Shown piece after piece: positions 52,582 through 61,582 of a stretch of 64,000 bases of DNA. The stretch is from the NCBI GenBank assembly GCA_963739045.1, contig CAVTYY010000001.1, positions 310,001 to 374,000 on the forward strand. The letters run 5' to 3'. Each line of letters starts with the position of its first letter. The first letter of the stretch is position 1. This stretch comes from Halobacillus_B sp963739045. GTDB lineage: Bacteria; Bacillota; Bacilli; Bacillales; Halobacillaceae. The position numbers were made by a program, and so were the translations under genes. The notes below the pieces were generated by a model that was not told the DNA's origin, did not search any database, and was given only the letters and a program-made list of their open reading frames with translations.

Positions 52582-53883
52582 TTATTTCCCTAAAATTTTC
52601 ACTTTCACAGATCGGCTTCCATAATTTAAAGCTTCCCCTTTAGAAGAAACATACAAATCGATCCGGTTTCCATTGATAGCACCGCCGGTATCTCCAGCAA
52701 CTGCATATCCGTATCCTTCCACCCATACGCGGCTGCCAAGAGGGATAACACTTGGATCTACCGCCACTACTTTCATACCAGGATTAGCTTTCAGGTTGAT
52801 ACCTGTAGCTGTAACTCCTGAACAACCGGAACAATCAGCGGTATACTTAGTCGCATGCATGTACAATGTTTTGGTACTGCTCGACTCGCCGCGCGATGCT
52901 GTCTGGGTAATCGTATTAGAAGAAGACTTAGATGCCGAAGCATGAGAGCTTGACTTACTGCTGCTTGATGCGACAGCTGAAGATGCTGGTGAATCCGCAG
53001 TTTGTGTCGGTTCAGGCTTTTCGCTCACCTTAGTTCCAATTGCAACAATCCGTTTCTTGCTCTTCTTTTCAACGGTTTTGTCTATTAGCTTCCGGTCTGT
53101 TTCTTTTCCATTCTTTAAAGTAACTTCATACTTTTTCGTGATTTTTCCATTCTCTCCGTCAGATAGTACTCTTTCTTCCCCTTTAGGAATTGAACTATCT
53201 TTCTTAGTGACGACTGTATATTCCTGCTCTTTTTCCACGGTATCCGTCACTTTTTCAATACGAGTAATGGTAACAGCAGCATCGGCTGTAAGTGTTTTAT
53301 CTTTTGCAGGCTTTAATTTATCGAGTTTATCCAATGATACATCCTGATTTTTTAGCAGCTCATCCACTGTAGAAGCTGTTGTCCATACTTTCTTTTTCTT
53401 TCCGCCATCATTTAAGCTTACTTGGATGGCGCGGTTAACCTCAATACTCATCCCATCTTTAATGGGAGTGCTTTCTTTCTTAGACAATTCGTCACGATCC
53501 TTTAATTCCAGGCCTTCCTCTCTAAAGAAGCCGCCGACCGTTGAAGCTGTAGTGAAATATTCTTTCTCTTCGTTATCCATGGCAAGATTAATTGACTTGG
53601 ACGCCTCGTATGTAACATCCATTCCATATTTGACAGGATCTGATAATTTATGTGAAAGCTGATCATGGGGCTGTACAGAGATATCAAGATCTGATAATAG
53701 TTCTCCGACAGTATTAGCATGAGTGCGAATGAATTGAGTTTTCCCGTCTTGAGTCACTTGTACAGAAGCCTTAGTAGCTTCGTAAGTTACTGTTCCTAAA
53801 AAGGCAATACTGATAATTGAAATAATGAAAGCAAAAGCTACTTTTAAACCAAACTTTGATTTCAGACCTTTCAAAGGTTTCAT
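52582..53883 (-). CDS. yabE: YabE, cell-wall protein with G5 and 3D domains
   Basis: 433 residues. One N-terminal membrane/signal segment (about 12-35), three DUF348 repeats (about 35-215; each with TASTV or similar), a G5 domain near 215-290, a Ser-rich linker, and a C-terminal 3D domain with the three Asp residues (VDPSVIPLG, GDTGGAI, DLY). Such Sps/Rpf-like proteins are thought to cut peptidoglycan. The ATG at 53883 has AGGAGG upstream. Confidence 0.92.
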   Translation of the reverse strand: MKPLKGLKSKFGLKVAFAFIISIISIAFLGTVTYEATKASVQVTQDGKTQFIRTHANTVGELLSDLDISVQPHDQLSHKLSDPVKYGMDVTYEASKSINLAMDNEEKEYFTTASTVGGFFREEGLELKDRDELSKKESTPIKDGMSIEVNRAIQVSLNDGGKKKKVWTTASTVDELLKNQDVSLDKLDKLKPAKDKTLTADAAVTITRIEKVTDTVEKEQEYTVVTKKDSSIPKGEERVLSDGENGKITKKYEVTLKNGKETDRKLIDKTVEKKSKKRIVAIGTKVSEKPEPTQTADSPASSAVASSSSKSSSHASASKSSSNTITQTASRGESSSTKTLYMHATKYTADCSGCSGVTATGINLKANPGMKVVAVDPSVIPLGSRVWVEGYGYAVAGDTGGAINGNRIDLYVSSKGEALNYGSRSVKVKILGK

Positions 53884-53914
53884 CGTTCCTGCCTCCTTTC
53901 TTATCACGTGTAGT

Positions 53915-53943
53915 AATAAAGTGATATGTCAGCAATATGTCAA
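53915..53943 (-). promoter_or_regulatory. yabE promoter
   Basis: TTGACA (53943-53938), 17 bases, TTTATT (53920-53915) on the minus strand. The -10 is weak. Confidence 0.55.
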
Positions 53944-53960
53944 CTCCGGCCCATAAATGG

Positions 53961-53995
53961 AAAAAGGAGCCAGTTGATATTTCACTGACTCCTTC
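53961..53995 (-). terminator. Terminator of tatD
   Basis: The stem AAGGAGTCAGTG/CAACTGGCTCCTT is followed by TTTCC on the minus strand. It lies about 100 bases after the tatD stop. Confidence 0.75.
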
Positions 53996-54093
53996 ATTAT
54001 GCATTTTCACCTGGACAATTAACATAACAGGAACATTACAATTCTCATACAATTAGACTAGAAAATTGTAACATTAGCTCAAAAGTCCCCAAT

Positions 54094-54864
54094 TTACGAC
54101 TTTATTCCAAAAAATCTGAGTGCATTTGCTGTGGTAATCTCAGCAACTTCTTCATAGGTTATTTCTTTCAGCTCAGCGATTTGCTCAGCGACAAGCTTGA
54201 CATAGGCTGGTTCATTGCGCTTTCCCCGATTGGGATGAGGAGCTAAAAACGGGCAGTCCGTTTCGACAAGCATGTGCTCAAGATCTATCGCTTTTGCTAC
54301 TTCTTTAGGAAGCTTCGCATTTTTAAAGGTCACAGGCCCCCCTAAAGAAATCATAAAGTTCATGTCAATGCACTCTTTCGCTGTTTCAACAGGACCACTG
54401 TAACAATGCATGATGCCTCCGACTTCCGCTGCGTTTTCTTCTTTTAAAATCTCGACAATATCTTCGGTTGCTTCACGATTATGAATAATAATCGGCATGC
54501 GGACCTTTTTAGCTAATCTAATTTGCTGGCGAAACACCTCTTTTTGGACGTCAGCGGGAGACTTATCCCAATGGTAATCAAGTCCCATCTCTCCTAGAGC
54601 GACCACCTTAGGATGACTCGTTAACTCTTCAATCCACTGCAGGTCTTCCTCTTTCATATCAATAGCGTCTACAGGATGCCATCCTACGGCCGCATAGATA
54701 TCCTCATGGTTTTCTGCGATTTCAATGGCTTTAGGGATCGTTTTATGGTCAAACCCCACCACTGTCATATAACGAACTCCCTCTGCTCTAGCACGTTCAA
54801 TCGTCTCTTCCATATCTTCCTCAAATTGATCTGCGTTCAAATGAACATGAGTGTCAAATAACAT
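54094..54864 (-). CDS. yabD: TatD-family metal-dependent DNase
   Basis: 256 residues, TIM barrel. The metal motif HVHLN near residue 6, GEMGLDYH near 92, HNRE near 128, HCYSG near 153 and ETDCPFLAPHP near 201. The role in quality control of DNA is likely but the substrate is not certain. ATG at 54864 or 54867; the first gives better spacing. Confidence 0.92.
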   Translation of the reverse strand: MLFDTHVHLNADQFEEDMEETIERARAEGVRYMTVVGFDHKTIPKAIEIAENHEDIYAAVGWHPVDAIDMKEEDLQWIEELTSHPKVVALGEMGLDYHWDKSPADVQKEVFRQQIRLAKKVRMPIIIHNREATEDIVEILKEENAAEVGGIMHCYSGPVETAKECIDMNFMISLGGPVTFKNAKLPKEVAKAIDLEHMLVETDCPFLAPHPNRGKRNEPAYVKLVAEQIAELKEITYEEVAEITTANALRFFGIKS

Positions 54865-54890
54865 CATTCCCCACCTCTCTTTGGATTAGA

Positions 54891-55277
54891 ACAAAAGCGT
54901 AAGCGCCCGGGAGACCCGACAAGCCTAAGACAAGCGGCACTGTGAAGCGATCTTTCTTCACAGAGGCGATTGACTTAGGACCTCGAGGGGCTGGGCGCTG
55001 GAACTGGATGATACAAAAGCGTAAGCGCCCGGGAGACCCGACAAGCCTAAGACAAGCGGCACTGTGAAGCGATCTTTCTTCACAGAGGCGATTGACTTAG
55101 GACCTCGAGGGGCTGGGCGCTGGAGCTGGATGATACAAAAGCGTAAGCGCCTTGGTCAGCTGCGACATGCATAAGCAAAACCATGACGTGGCGTTCTTTG
55201 CCACAGAATGGGATTGCTTATGTCACGAGCAGCTAGGCGCTGGAACTGGATGATACAAAAGCGTAAGCGCCACGACA
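54891..55277 (-). repeat. Tandem array of the 122-bp hairpin repeat (3 units and a partial)
   Basis: Units start at 54891, 55013, 55135 and 55255 (the last is cut after about 20 bases). Periods are 122, 122 and 120. Each unit opens ACAAAAGCGTAAGCGCC and ends GGCGCTGGA(A/G)CTGGATGAT. The first two are nearly identical (one base); the third keeps the ends but has a different middle with matching new stem pairs (AGCTGC/GCAGCT, ATAAGC/GCTTAT, GTGGC/GCCAC). No gene lies in 54868-55367. Confidence 0.9.
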
Positions 55278-55285
55278 ACGTTCTA

Positions 55286-55319
55286 AAGGGAAAGCCCGTT
55301 AAGAAAGCTTTCCCTTTTT
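55286..55319 (-). terminator. Terminator of metG
   Basis: The stem AAAGGGAAAGC/GCTTTCCCTTT with a 9-base loop. T runs on both sides; the one on the plus strand is stronger. Confidence 0.7.
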
Positions 55320-55367
55320 GTAAGTTGTTTCTAAATCAATCACGCTATTTTTAGAACTGCTTTAGAA

Positions 55368-57323
55368 TCACTTTACTTTAGCACCATTTTGTAAAGATTG
55401 ATCGATGGAAGCAAGAGACAAGGTGCCTTTCTCGTCTTCTCCTGCTAAAATCATACCTTGAGAAAGTTCTCCTTTTAATTTCACTGGCTTAAGATTGGTG
55501 ATACAGATGACTTTTCTGCCGATCAGGTCTTCTTCTGAATAATGTTCCGCTATTCCAGAAACCACCTGCCGCGTTTCGTAGCCAAGATTTAATTGGAGCT
55601 TCAGCAGCTTGTCTGCTTTTTTCACTTTTTCCACTTTCATGACTTCTGCTGCCCGGAAATCAAGCTTCATAAAGTCATCAATGGTTACTTCATCAATTTC
55701 CTGCTTTTTCTCTTCCTTTTTCTCTTCTTTAGGGGCAGGCTTTTTCATCATATCTTTAATCACCTGAATCTCTTCTTCTGCATCAAGCCGAGGGAAAATA
55801 GGCTCGTCCTTCACTACCTTCGTACCTTCTTCAAGACCACTAAACTCTGTAATACTTGGCCAGCTTTTCAGCTCATTTCCTTTAATCCCCAACTGACTGA
55901 AGATCCGTTCGGGTGTTTCTGTCAAAAATGGCTGCAGCATAACTCCAATGTGGCGGAGCGACTCAGCTAAGTGCGCCATAACATTGGCTAGACGCTGTTT
56001 ATTAGCCTCATCCTTAGCAAGTACCCAAGGCTGTGTTTCATCGATATATTTATTTGTCCGGCTGACGAATTTCCACAAGTCAGATAGTGCAACGGAAAAT
56101 TCCATATTCTCCAAGGAGTTCTCTACAGACTGTCTTGTTTCTGCAGCAAGCTGTTCCAGGTTCTGGTCAAATGGATCTTCCCCGGCTGTAAGCTTAGGAA
56201 TCTCCCCATTGAAATATTTACTAATCATGGCAACTGTACGATTAAGCAAGTTCCCTAAATCATTCGCAAGGTCATAATTGGTTCGCTCTACAAAGGCTTC
56301 CGGTGTAAAGACTCCATCAGATCCAAATGGAACCTCACGAAGAAGATAATAACGCAGCGCATCCAGGCCGTAACGATCACTAAGCTGAACGGGATCCACG
56401 ACATTTCCTTTCGATTTAGACATCTTGCCATCTTTCATTAAGATCCATCCATGAGCAAATACTTTCTTTGGTAATGGAAGATCAAGCGCCATCAGCATAA
56501 TCGGCCAGTAAATCGTGTGGAAACGGACAATTTCCTTTCCTACCAGCTGCACATCGGCCGGCCAGAATTTCTGATAAAGTTCATCTTCATCTGAATCAAA
56601 TCCAAGCGCGGAAATATAGTTACTCAAAGCATCGATCCACACGTAGATCACATGTTTTTCATTGCCAGGAACGTCAACTCCCCAGTCAAACGTGGTCCGG
56701 GAGACCGCTAAATCCTCGAGACCGGGTTTGATAAAGTTGTTAATCATTTCGTTTTTACGGCTTTCCGGCTGTATAAACGTTGGATTCTTTTCATAAAAGT
56801 CGAGCAGCTGGTCTACATATTTACTCATTTTAAAGAAATAAGATTCTTCCTTCACTTTTTCAACGGGACCGCCGCAATCTGGACAATGCCCTTCATCAAG
56901 CTGGCGTTCCGTAAAGAAGGACTCACAAGATGTACAGTACCAGCCTTCATACTCATCAAGATAGATATCGCCTTTTTTCATTAAGTAATCAAAGATTTTG
57001 GCGACTACTTTCTTATGACGGTCCTGCGTAGTTCGAATAAAATCATCATAGGAAATATCGAGCTTATCCCATAAATCTTTAATTCCGCTGACAATATCAT
57101 CTACGTAGACTTGGGGAGATACGCCTTTCTCCTCTGCTTTTCTCTGGATTTTCTGACCATGCTCATCGGTTCCTGTTAAGTACATCACATCATAGCCTTG
57201 CAATCTTTTATAACGGGCCATCGCATCTCCAGCTACGGTGGTATAGGCATGTCCTATATGCAAATTTCCACTAGGATAATAAATGGGTGTAGTAATGTAA
57301 AAAGTGTTTTTTTCCTCAGCCAC
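55368..57323 (-). CDS. metG: Methionyl-tRNA synthetase
   Basis: 651 residues; called metS in B. subtilis. Class I motifs GNLHIGHAY near residue 19 and DGKMSKSKGN near 300; a zinc knuckle with CTSC and CPDC pairs near 130-150; a C-terminal OB-type tRNA-binding domain (about 545-651). Starts with GTG behind AGGAGG. Confidence 0.97.
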   Translation of the reverse strand: MAEEKNTFYITTPIYYPSGNLHIGHAYTTVAGDAMARYKRLQGYDVMYLTGTDEHGQKIQRKAEEKGVSPQVYVDDIVSGIKDLWDKLDISYDDFIRTTQDRHKKVVAKIFDYLMKKGDIYLDEYEGWYCTSCESFFTERQLDEGHCPDCGGPVEKVKEESYFFKMSKYVDQLLDFYEKNPTFIQPESRKNEMINNFIKPGLEDLAVSRTTFDWGVDVPGNEKHVIYVWIDALSNYISALGFDSDEDELYQKFWPADVQLVGKEIVRFHTIYWPIMLMALDLPLPKKVFAHGWILMKDGKMSKSKGNVVDPVQLSDRYGLDALRYYLLREVPFGSDGVFTPEAFVERTNYDLANDLGNLLNRTVAMISKYFNGEIPKLTAGEDPFDQNLEQLAAETRQSVENSLENMEFSVALSDLWKFVSRTNKYIDETQPWVLAKDEANKQRLANVMAHLAESLRHIGVMLQPFLTETPERIFSQLGIKGNELKSWPSITEFSGLEEGTKVVKDEPIFPRLDAEEEIQVIKDMMKKPAPKEEKKEEKKQEIDEVTIDDFMKLDFRAAEVMKVEKVKKADKLLKLQLNLGYETRQVVSGIAEHYSEEDLIGRKVICITNLKPVKLKGELSQGMILAGEDEKGTLSLASIDQSLQNGAKVK

Positions 57324-57436
57324 TTTGTTCCCTCCTCTTAAAATAAACAGCCTGTCAGGCCATGTTGAAATATATATTGTGTTTGTATTGTAACATTCTA
57401 TCTATTTATCTTCTTTATTGCCATTCCTAACATTAA

Positions 57437-57466
57437 AATATACCGAATTACTAATAAAACTGTCAA
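57437..57466 (-). promoter_or_regulatory. metG promoter
   Basis: TTGACA (57466-57461), 18 bases, TATATT (57442-57437) on the minus strand, about 115 bases before the start. No T-box or SAM riboswitch motif was recognised in the leader; the rest of 57467-57660 shows nothing clear. Confidence 0.8.
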
Positions 57467-57670
57467 AGAAATCCTATTTTACATTAATAATTTCACAGCT
57501 GTATAGACTATGGTAAAATAGAATCACATCAGAGTTGGAACTTCGAACCAAATTTGGATAAGAAAATATAGGGTTTTCTGCCAGCTATATCTCCATAATT
57601 GTCTCATTTCAGCCTCTTTAATACCTGCACCGGTATATAGAAAGAACGGATTAAATGGAAATTTAAAGAA

Positions 57671-57731
57671 TTGACACGTTTGGGAATGGTTGGTACTATT
57701 AATGTCGAGACATATGTCGAAATATGACGAA
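57671..57731 (+). promoter_or_regulatory. abrB promoter with three Spo0A boxes
   Basis: TTGACA (57671-57676), 17 bases, TACTAT (57694-57699). Downstream are TGTCGAG (57703-57709), TGTCGAA (57715-57721) and TGACGAA (57725-57731), Spo0A boxes near +1, which fits repression by phosphorylated Spo0A. Confidence 0.88.
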
Positions 57732-57762
57732 ATAAACTTTTTGATTGAGGGGAGACATAATT

Positions 57763-58041
57763 ATGAAATCTACAGGTATTGTACGTAAGGTTGACGAATT
57801 AGGTCGAGTGGTCATTCCAATCGAGCTGCGTCGCACATTAGGAATCAATGAAAAGGATGCTCTTGAAATTTATGTTGACGATGATCGCATTGTACTTAAA
57901 AAGTACATGCCCAACATGACTTGCCATGTTACAGGCGAAGTTTCAGAAGAAAATATGAAACTAGCAAATGGCAACCTGGTTCTTAGCAAAGAAGGAGCAC
58001 AGAAGCTTCTGCAAGAAATTCAAGACCATCTTAATAAATAA
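57763..58041 (+). CDS. abrB: AbrB, transition-state regulator
   Basis: 92 residues. The N-terminal DNA-binding hairpin fold is STGIVRKVDELGRVVIP with RRTLGINEKD after it; a 40-residue C-terminal oligomerisation part follows. It represses stationary-phase genes in growing cells. Start at 57763 behind GAGGGGAGA. The only plus-strand protein gene, divergent from metG as in B. subtilis. Confidence 0.97.
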   Translation: MKSTGIVRKVDELGRVVIPIELRRTLGINEKDALEIYVDDDRIVLKKYMPNMTCHVTGEVSEENMKLANGNLVLSKEGAQKLLQEIQDHLNK

Positions 58042-58111
58042 TAGACAAAGAACTAAACGAGACGACATTTGGTAAAACAGACAACTTATTGATTGACATA
58101 TGCTCTATGAC

Positions 58112-58145
58112 AAGCCCTTCTGCAGTAGCAGGATGGGCTTTTTTG
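58112..58145 (+). terminator. Terminator of abrB
   Basis: The stem AAGCCCTTCTGC/GCAGGATGGGCTT with loop AGTA is followed by TTTTTT. Confidence 0.9.
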
Positions 58146-58165
58146 TTATCACTGGAAGCTTCATC

Positions 58166-58446
58166 CATGTCGGGACTACCGGGTGCCTGCGCTTTTCTTT
58201 TGGCTAGCTCCGGCACCCAGTCCCTCGAGGTCATAAGTGCATCGCCTGCGTGGATCAAAGGCCATCCACTCCGCCGCTGCTCTTATGCTTGTCGGGACTA
58301 TCGGGGTGCCTGCGCTTTTCTTTGGCTAGCTCCGGCGCCCAGTCCCTCGAGGTCATAAGTGCATCGCCTGCGTGGATCAAAGGCCATCCACTCCGCCGCT
58401 GCTCTTATGCTTGTCGGGACTATCGGGGCGCCTGCGCTTTTCTAAT
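58166..58446 (-). repeat. Tandem array of the 122-bp hairpin repeat at the rsmI stop codon
   Basis: Two full units (58201-58322 and 58323-58444) plus a partial one at the low end, period 122. On the minus strand each unit opens AGAAAAGCGCAGGCGCC and ends GGCGCCGGAGCTAGCC. Same family as the array at 54.9 kb and the same orientation relative to the operon genes. The first AAAAGCG falls directly after the rsmI TAG. Confidence 0.88.
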
Positions 58447-59314
58447 CTACGTGGTAAGTTTGGTATACGTCACGTTTGGAAAGTTTGCGGTCGAGGGATG
58501 TTTGCTTGATGGCCTCTTTACTTTTCATTCCGTCCTTTTCTATGTAGTAATCTACGTGCTCGATTATGGACAGGTGCGTCCACCAGAATGCGTCTTCTTC
58601 CAGCCCTTCTTCTGCCCCTTCCACAACTACACAGAATTCACCGCGAAGCTCAGTCTGATCCGCCCATTCGACGAGTTCATCCAGACTCCCTCTGATATAC
58701 TCTTCAAACCGCTTCGTTAACTCTCTCACTAGAACTCCATTACGATTACCAAGCTGAGCAGCTAAATGGCTTAACATTTCCTTCAAGCGGTGAGGAGATT
58801 CATAAAAAATCAGCGTAGAAACAAACGGTTGAATTTTCTCTAATTCTGCCTGTCTTTCCTTTTTCTTACGTGGCAAAAAGCCACAAAAGTGAAACTCATC
58901 GGTTGGCAATCCAGAACCTGCTAGAGCAGGTAATGCCGCATTTGCCCCTGGAAGGGTAACAACAGATACACCGGCCTCAATCGCTTCCTTAACTAAATCA
59001 GTACCAGGGTCAGAAATTCCGGGCATGCCGGCATCACTTACCACTGCATAATTTAGTCCATTTTTCATCTGCTCAACGATTTGTTCTCCTTTAGTACGCT
59101 TGTTATGTTCATGGTAACTAATTAAATGCGTCTCAATTTCAAAATGATTAAGCAGCTTTTTCGTGTTTCTTGTATCCTCTGCAGCAATACGATCGACCTC
59201 TTTTAAGGTTCTTACTGCCCGGTAAGTCATATCTTCTAGATTTCCTATTGGAGTGGGCACAATATAGAGAATTCCATATTCATTTGATTCACTAAAACTC
59301 TTTTGGATCAACAT
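58442..59314 (-). CDS. rsmI: RsmI, 16S rRNA C1402 2'-O-methyltransferase
   Basis: 290 residues, tetrapyrrole-methylase fold. LYIVPTPIGNLEDMT, AAEDTRNTKKLL, and VSDAGMPGISDPG are diagnostic. The start at 59314 follows AAGGAGAGG; it lies inside the end of yazA (23-base overlap). Confidence 0.95.
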   Translation of the reverse strand: MLIQKSFSESNEYGILYIVPTPIGNLEDMTYRAVRTLKEVDRIAAEDTRNTKKLLNHFEIETHLISYHEHNKRTKGEQIVEQMKNGLNYAVVSDAGMPGISDPGTDLVKEAIEAGVSVVTLPGANAALPALAGSGLPTDEFHFCGFLPRKKKERQAELEKIQPFVSTLIFYESPHRLKEMLSHLAAQLGNRNGVLVRELTKRFEEYIRGSLDELVEWADQTELRGEFCVVVEGAEEGLEEDAFWWTHLSIIEHVDYYIEKDGMKSKEAIKQTSLDRKLSKRDVYQTYHVD

Positions 59315-59576
59315 CTGGTTCCTCTCCTTTTTCCGCAATCCACTGCTCTTTTTTCGCCCTTGATAGTTTCTTCAGCCGGTATTCTTCTTGTAATGCTTCT
59401 GTTTTCGACGCGTAGGTTTGGGAGTATTCAAGCACAAACGGCCCCCGTCCTCTCGTATATTTTGCCCCTTTACCCGATTCATGTTTTTGTAAGCGGCTCT
59501 CTAAATCTGTCGTGTATCCGGTATATAAAGAATCGTCCGCACAGCGAAGCATGTACACATAGTAACTAGCTGCCAT
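59292..59576 (-). CDS. yazA: YazA, GIY-YIG domain protein
   Basis: 94 residues. The GIY-YIG core appears as YYVYMLRCADDSLYTGYT, with conserved Arg and a Glu near residue 60 (TEALQEEYRLKK). A UPF0213-type putative nuclease of unknown role; overlaps both neighbours. Confidence 0.88.
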   Translation of the reverse strand: MAASYYVYMLRCADDSLYTGYTTDLESRLQKHESGKGAKYTRGRGPFVLEYSQTYASKTEALQEEYRLKKLSRAKKEQWIAEKGEEPDVDPKEF

Positions 59577-60309
59577 AAAGAATCCCCTTCAGCTCATCGG
59601 AATACTCATCATTTTCGGTAAATGCATAGAGCGGGGGAAGGATCTTTAAATCCGGTTTTCCATCTCTCGCTGCTTCAATTAATAATATATTCGCTTCTCG
59701 GCCTGGTTTTGGGTAAACCAGTTGTAACCGTTTAGGCTCTAAACGGTACTTTCTAAATAAGGTAAGAATATCAATCATTCTCCCGGGGCGATGAACCATC
59801 GACACTTTTCCTCCGGGTTTGACCAACCGGCTGCAGGAATGAACCACCTCTTCTAAGGAGCAATGAATTTCGTGCCGGGCGATCGCTAAATGTTCATTTA
59901 TATTTAATTCCTCGGACTGAGGAGTAGGAAAATAAGGAGGATTGCAAGTAACCAGATCATATTTGCCATGACCGAGTACTTTGGGCATATCCTTGAGATC
60001 CCCTTGAATCATCTCCAGCCTGTCCTCCAGCTGATTGAGTTCCACATTTCTGACTGCCATATCATACAGGCGCTCCTGCAGTTCTACACCCGTGATGGGC
60101 ACGCTCGACCTTTTTGATAAAAATAGCGGGATCACACCATTTCCTGTACACAGATCAAGAATCTTCCCTCTAGTACGAGGCACATGCGTGAACTTTGCCA
60201 GCAGCACTGCATCAAGGGAGAAAGCGAAAACAGTGGGACTCTGAATGATCCTGATATTCTCTTCTGCTAATAAATAATCAATACGTTCATCGCCGGTTAA
60301 TTGAACCAT
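59566..60309 (-). CDS. yabB: tRNA1(Val) A37 N6-methyltransferase TrmN6
   Basis: 247 residues. SAM motif LDLCTGNGVIPLFL near residue 46 and catalytic NPPY near residue 117 (VTCNPPYFPTP). Start at 60309 with AAGGA 8 bases upstream. Overlaps yazA by 11 bases. Confidence 0.92.
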   Translation of the reverse strand: MVQLTGDERIDYLLAEENIRIIQSPTVFAFSLDAVLLAKFTHVPRTRGKILDLCTGNGVIPLFLSKRSSVPITGVELQERLYDMAVRNVELNQLEDRLEMIQGDLKDMPKVLGHGKYDLVTCNPPYFPTPQSEELNINEHLAIARHEIHCSLEEVVHSCSRLVKPGGKVSMVHRPGRMIDILTLFRKYRLEPKRLQLVYPKPGREANILLIEAARDGKPDLKILPPLYAFTENDEYSDELKGILYGS

Positions 60310-60339
60310 ATTTCTATTCCTTTCCAATCCTGATTCTAT

Positions 60340-60378
60340 AAAAGAAGAGCCCTTCCTCGGACGAACAAGGAAAGGCTT
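60340..60378 (-). terminator. Terminator between yabA and trmN6
   Basis: The stem AGCCTTTCCT/AGGAAGGGCT with a loop of about 10 bases is followed by CTTCTTTT on the minus strand. Some read-through is likely, since trmN6 has no clear promoter of its own. Confidence 0.65.
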
Positions 60379-60388
60379 GGACCTGGGA

Positions 60389-60733
60389 TTATTTCTTCTT
60401 GTTTAAAAAGGACAGACAAAATAAACAATCTTCATCTCTGGGGCTGCCAAAATGCAAATTACAAATATGGAAACCTTCTTCATAGAGCCGGGCAAGATTA
60501 TCATAGCCCTCGCCTACGACAGAGCTTCGGTCTTGTTTGGCTCCTTCGCCTGCTTCTTCTTTGCCTTTTTCATGATCTAAACGCTGACGCAAGTGATGAT
60601 TTTCAAGTGATAAATGCTGATTCTCTTCTAATAAATAAGCAAGCTGGGCTTTTAAATCCCCTAATTGTTCATAGAGCTCACCAATTTGAGATTCAAAGTG
60701 CGACACCTGTTCAAATATGGCTTTTTTATTCAT
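60389..60733 (-). CDS. yabA: YabA, DNA replication initiation control protein
   Basis: 114 residues: an N-terminal coiled coil (1-60), a linker, and a C-terminal zinc domain HICNLHFG..CLFC. It bridges DnaA and DnaN to prevent over-initiation. ATG at 60733 behind GGTGGAG. Confidence 0.94.
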   Translation of the reverse strand: MNKKAIFEQVSHFESQIGELYEQLGDLKAQLAYLLEENQHLSLENHHLRQRLDHEKGKEEAGEGAKQDRSSVVGEGYDNLARLYEEGFHICNLHFGSPRDEDCLFCLSFLNKKK

Positions 60734-60749
60734 GCTTGGCTCCACCCCA

Positions 60750-61577
60750 TTATTCTGTGGCTTCGGTTTGAACGACTCCCTCGTCGATCAGCTCTTGTAA
60801 GGAATACTCAAGCACGCGTTCCTTATCTCTGAATTCTACTTGGACCATACGTTCTAACATATTAAGACCTACGACTTTTCCTTTTCCAAAAGTAGTGGCT
60901 ATGCTGTCTCCAAGGTCAGGAAGCTCTTTCTTTGCCGCTTCATAGTCATCGTTCTCATACTTTAAGCAGCACATCAGACGACCGCAAAGCCCTGAAATTT
61001 TCGCAGGATTGAGTGAAAGATTCTGATCCTTCGCCATTTTTATGGAAACGGGTTCAAAATCACCTAAGAAAGTTGAACAGCAAAGCATACGTCCACAAGG
61101 ACCTATACCGCCAAGCATTTTCGCTTCATCACGAACACCAATTTGACGTAATTCTATCCTCGTCTTAAATACTGATGCCAAATCTTTTACCAATGTACGA
61201 AAATCAACTCGTCCATCAGCCGTAAAATAAAAAATAACTTTATTGCGATCAAATGTATATTCGACATCCACAAGATTCATGTCCAATTTATGTTCGCGAA
61301 TTTTCTTCTCGCAAACACGGTAAGCTTCGTCAGAGTTATCATTGTTTTCTGCTACCGTTACTTTATCTTTATCATCCGCAATACGGATGACTTGCTTAAG
61401 CGGTAATACGATGTCTTCTTCATCTACGGATTTATTAGCAATGACAACTTTTCCGAACTCTATCCCCCGGACGGTTTCCACAATGACATAATCCTCTGTG
61501 GTCATTTGTAGATCGCCCGGATCAAAATAATAGATTTTCCCCGCTTTTTTAAATCGAACACCTACAACCTCGATCAT
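60750..61577 (-). CDS. ricT: RicT (YaaT), Y-complex subunit with PSP1 domain
   Basis: 275 residues, the same length as B. subtilis RicT. The Cys-rich PSP1 core has GPCGRMLCCSTF and SGLCGRLMCCLKYE, which hold [4Fe-4S] clusters in the RicAFT complex for RNA processing by RNase Y and for sporulation phosphorelay. ATG at 61577 behind AGAGGTG. Confidence 0.95.
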   Translation of the reverse strand: MIEVVGVRFKKAGKIYYFDPGDLQMTTEDYVIVETVRGIEFGKVVIANKSVDEEDIVLPLKQVIRIADDKDKVTVAENNDNSDEAYRVCEKKIREHKLDMNLVDVEYTFDRNKVIFYFTADGRVDFRTLVKDLASVFKTRIELRQIGVRDEAKMLGGIGPCGRMLCCSTFLGDFEPVSIKMAKDQNLSLNPAKISGLCGRLMCCLKYENDDYEAAKKELPDLGDSIATTFGKGKVVGLNMLERMVQVEFRDKERVLEYSLQELIDEGVVQTEATE

Positions 61578-61582
61578 GTTTA

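Noticed and set aside
54891..55277. CRISPR array
   Set aside because: The units are joined directly with no unique spacers, are 122 bases long, and are palindromic throughout. No cas genes are present.
57324..57660. T-box or SAM riboswitch before metG
   Set aside because: Only a small GCCTG/CAGGC hairpin was found, with none of the conserved riboswitch motifs.
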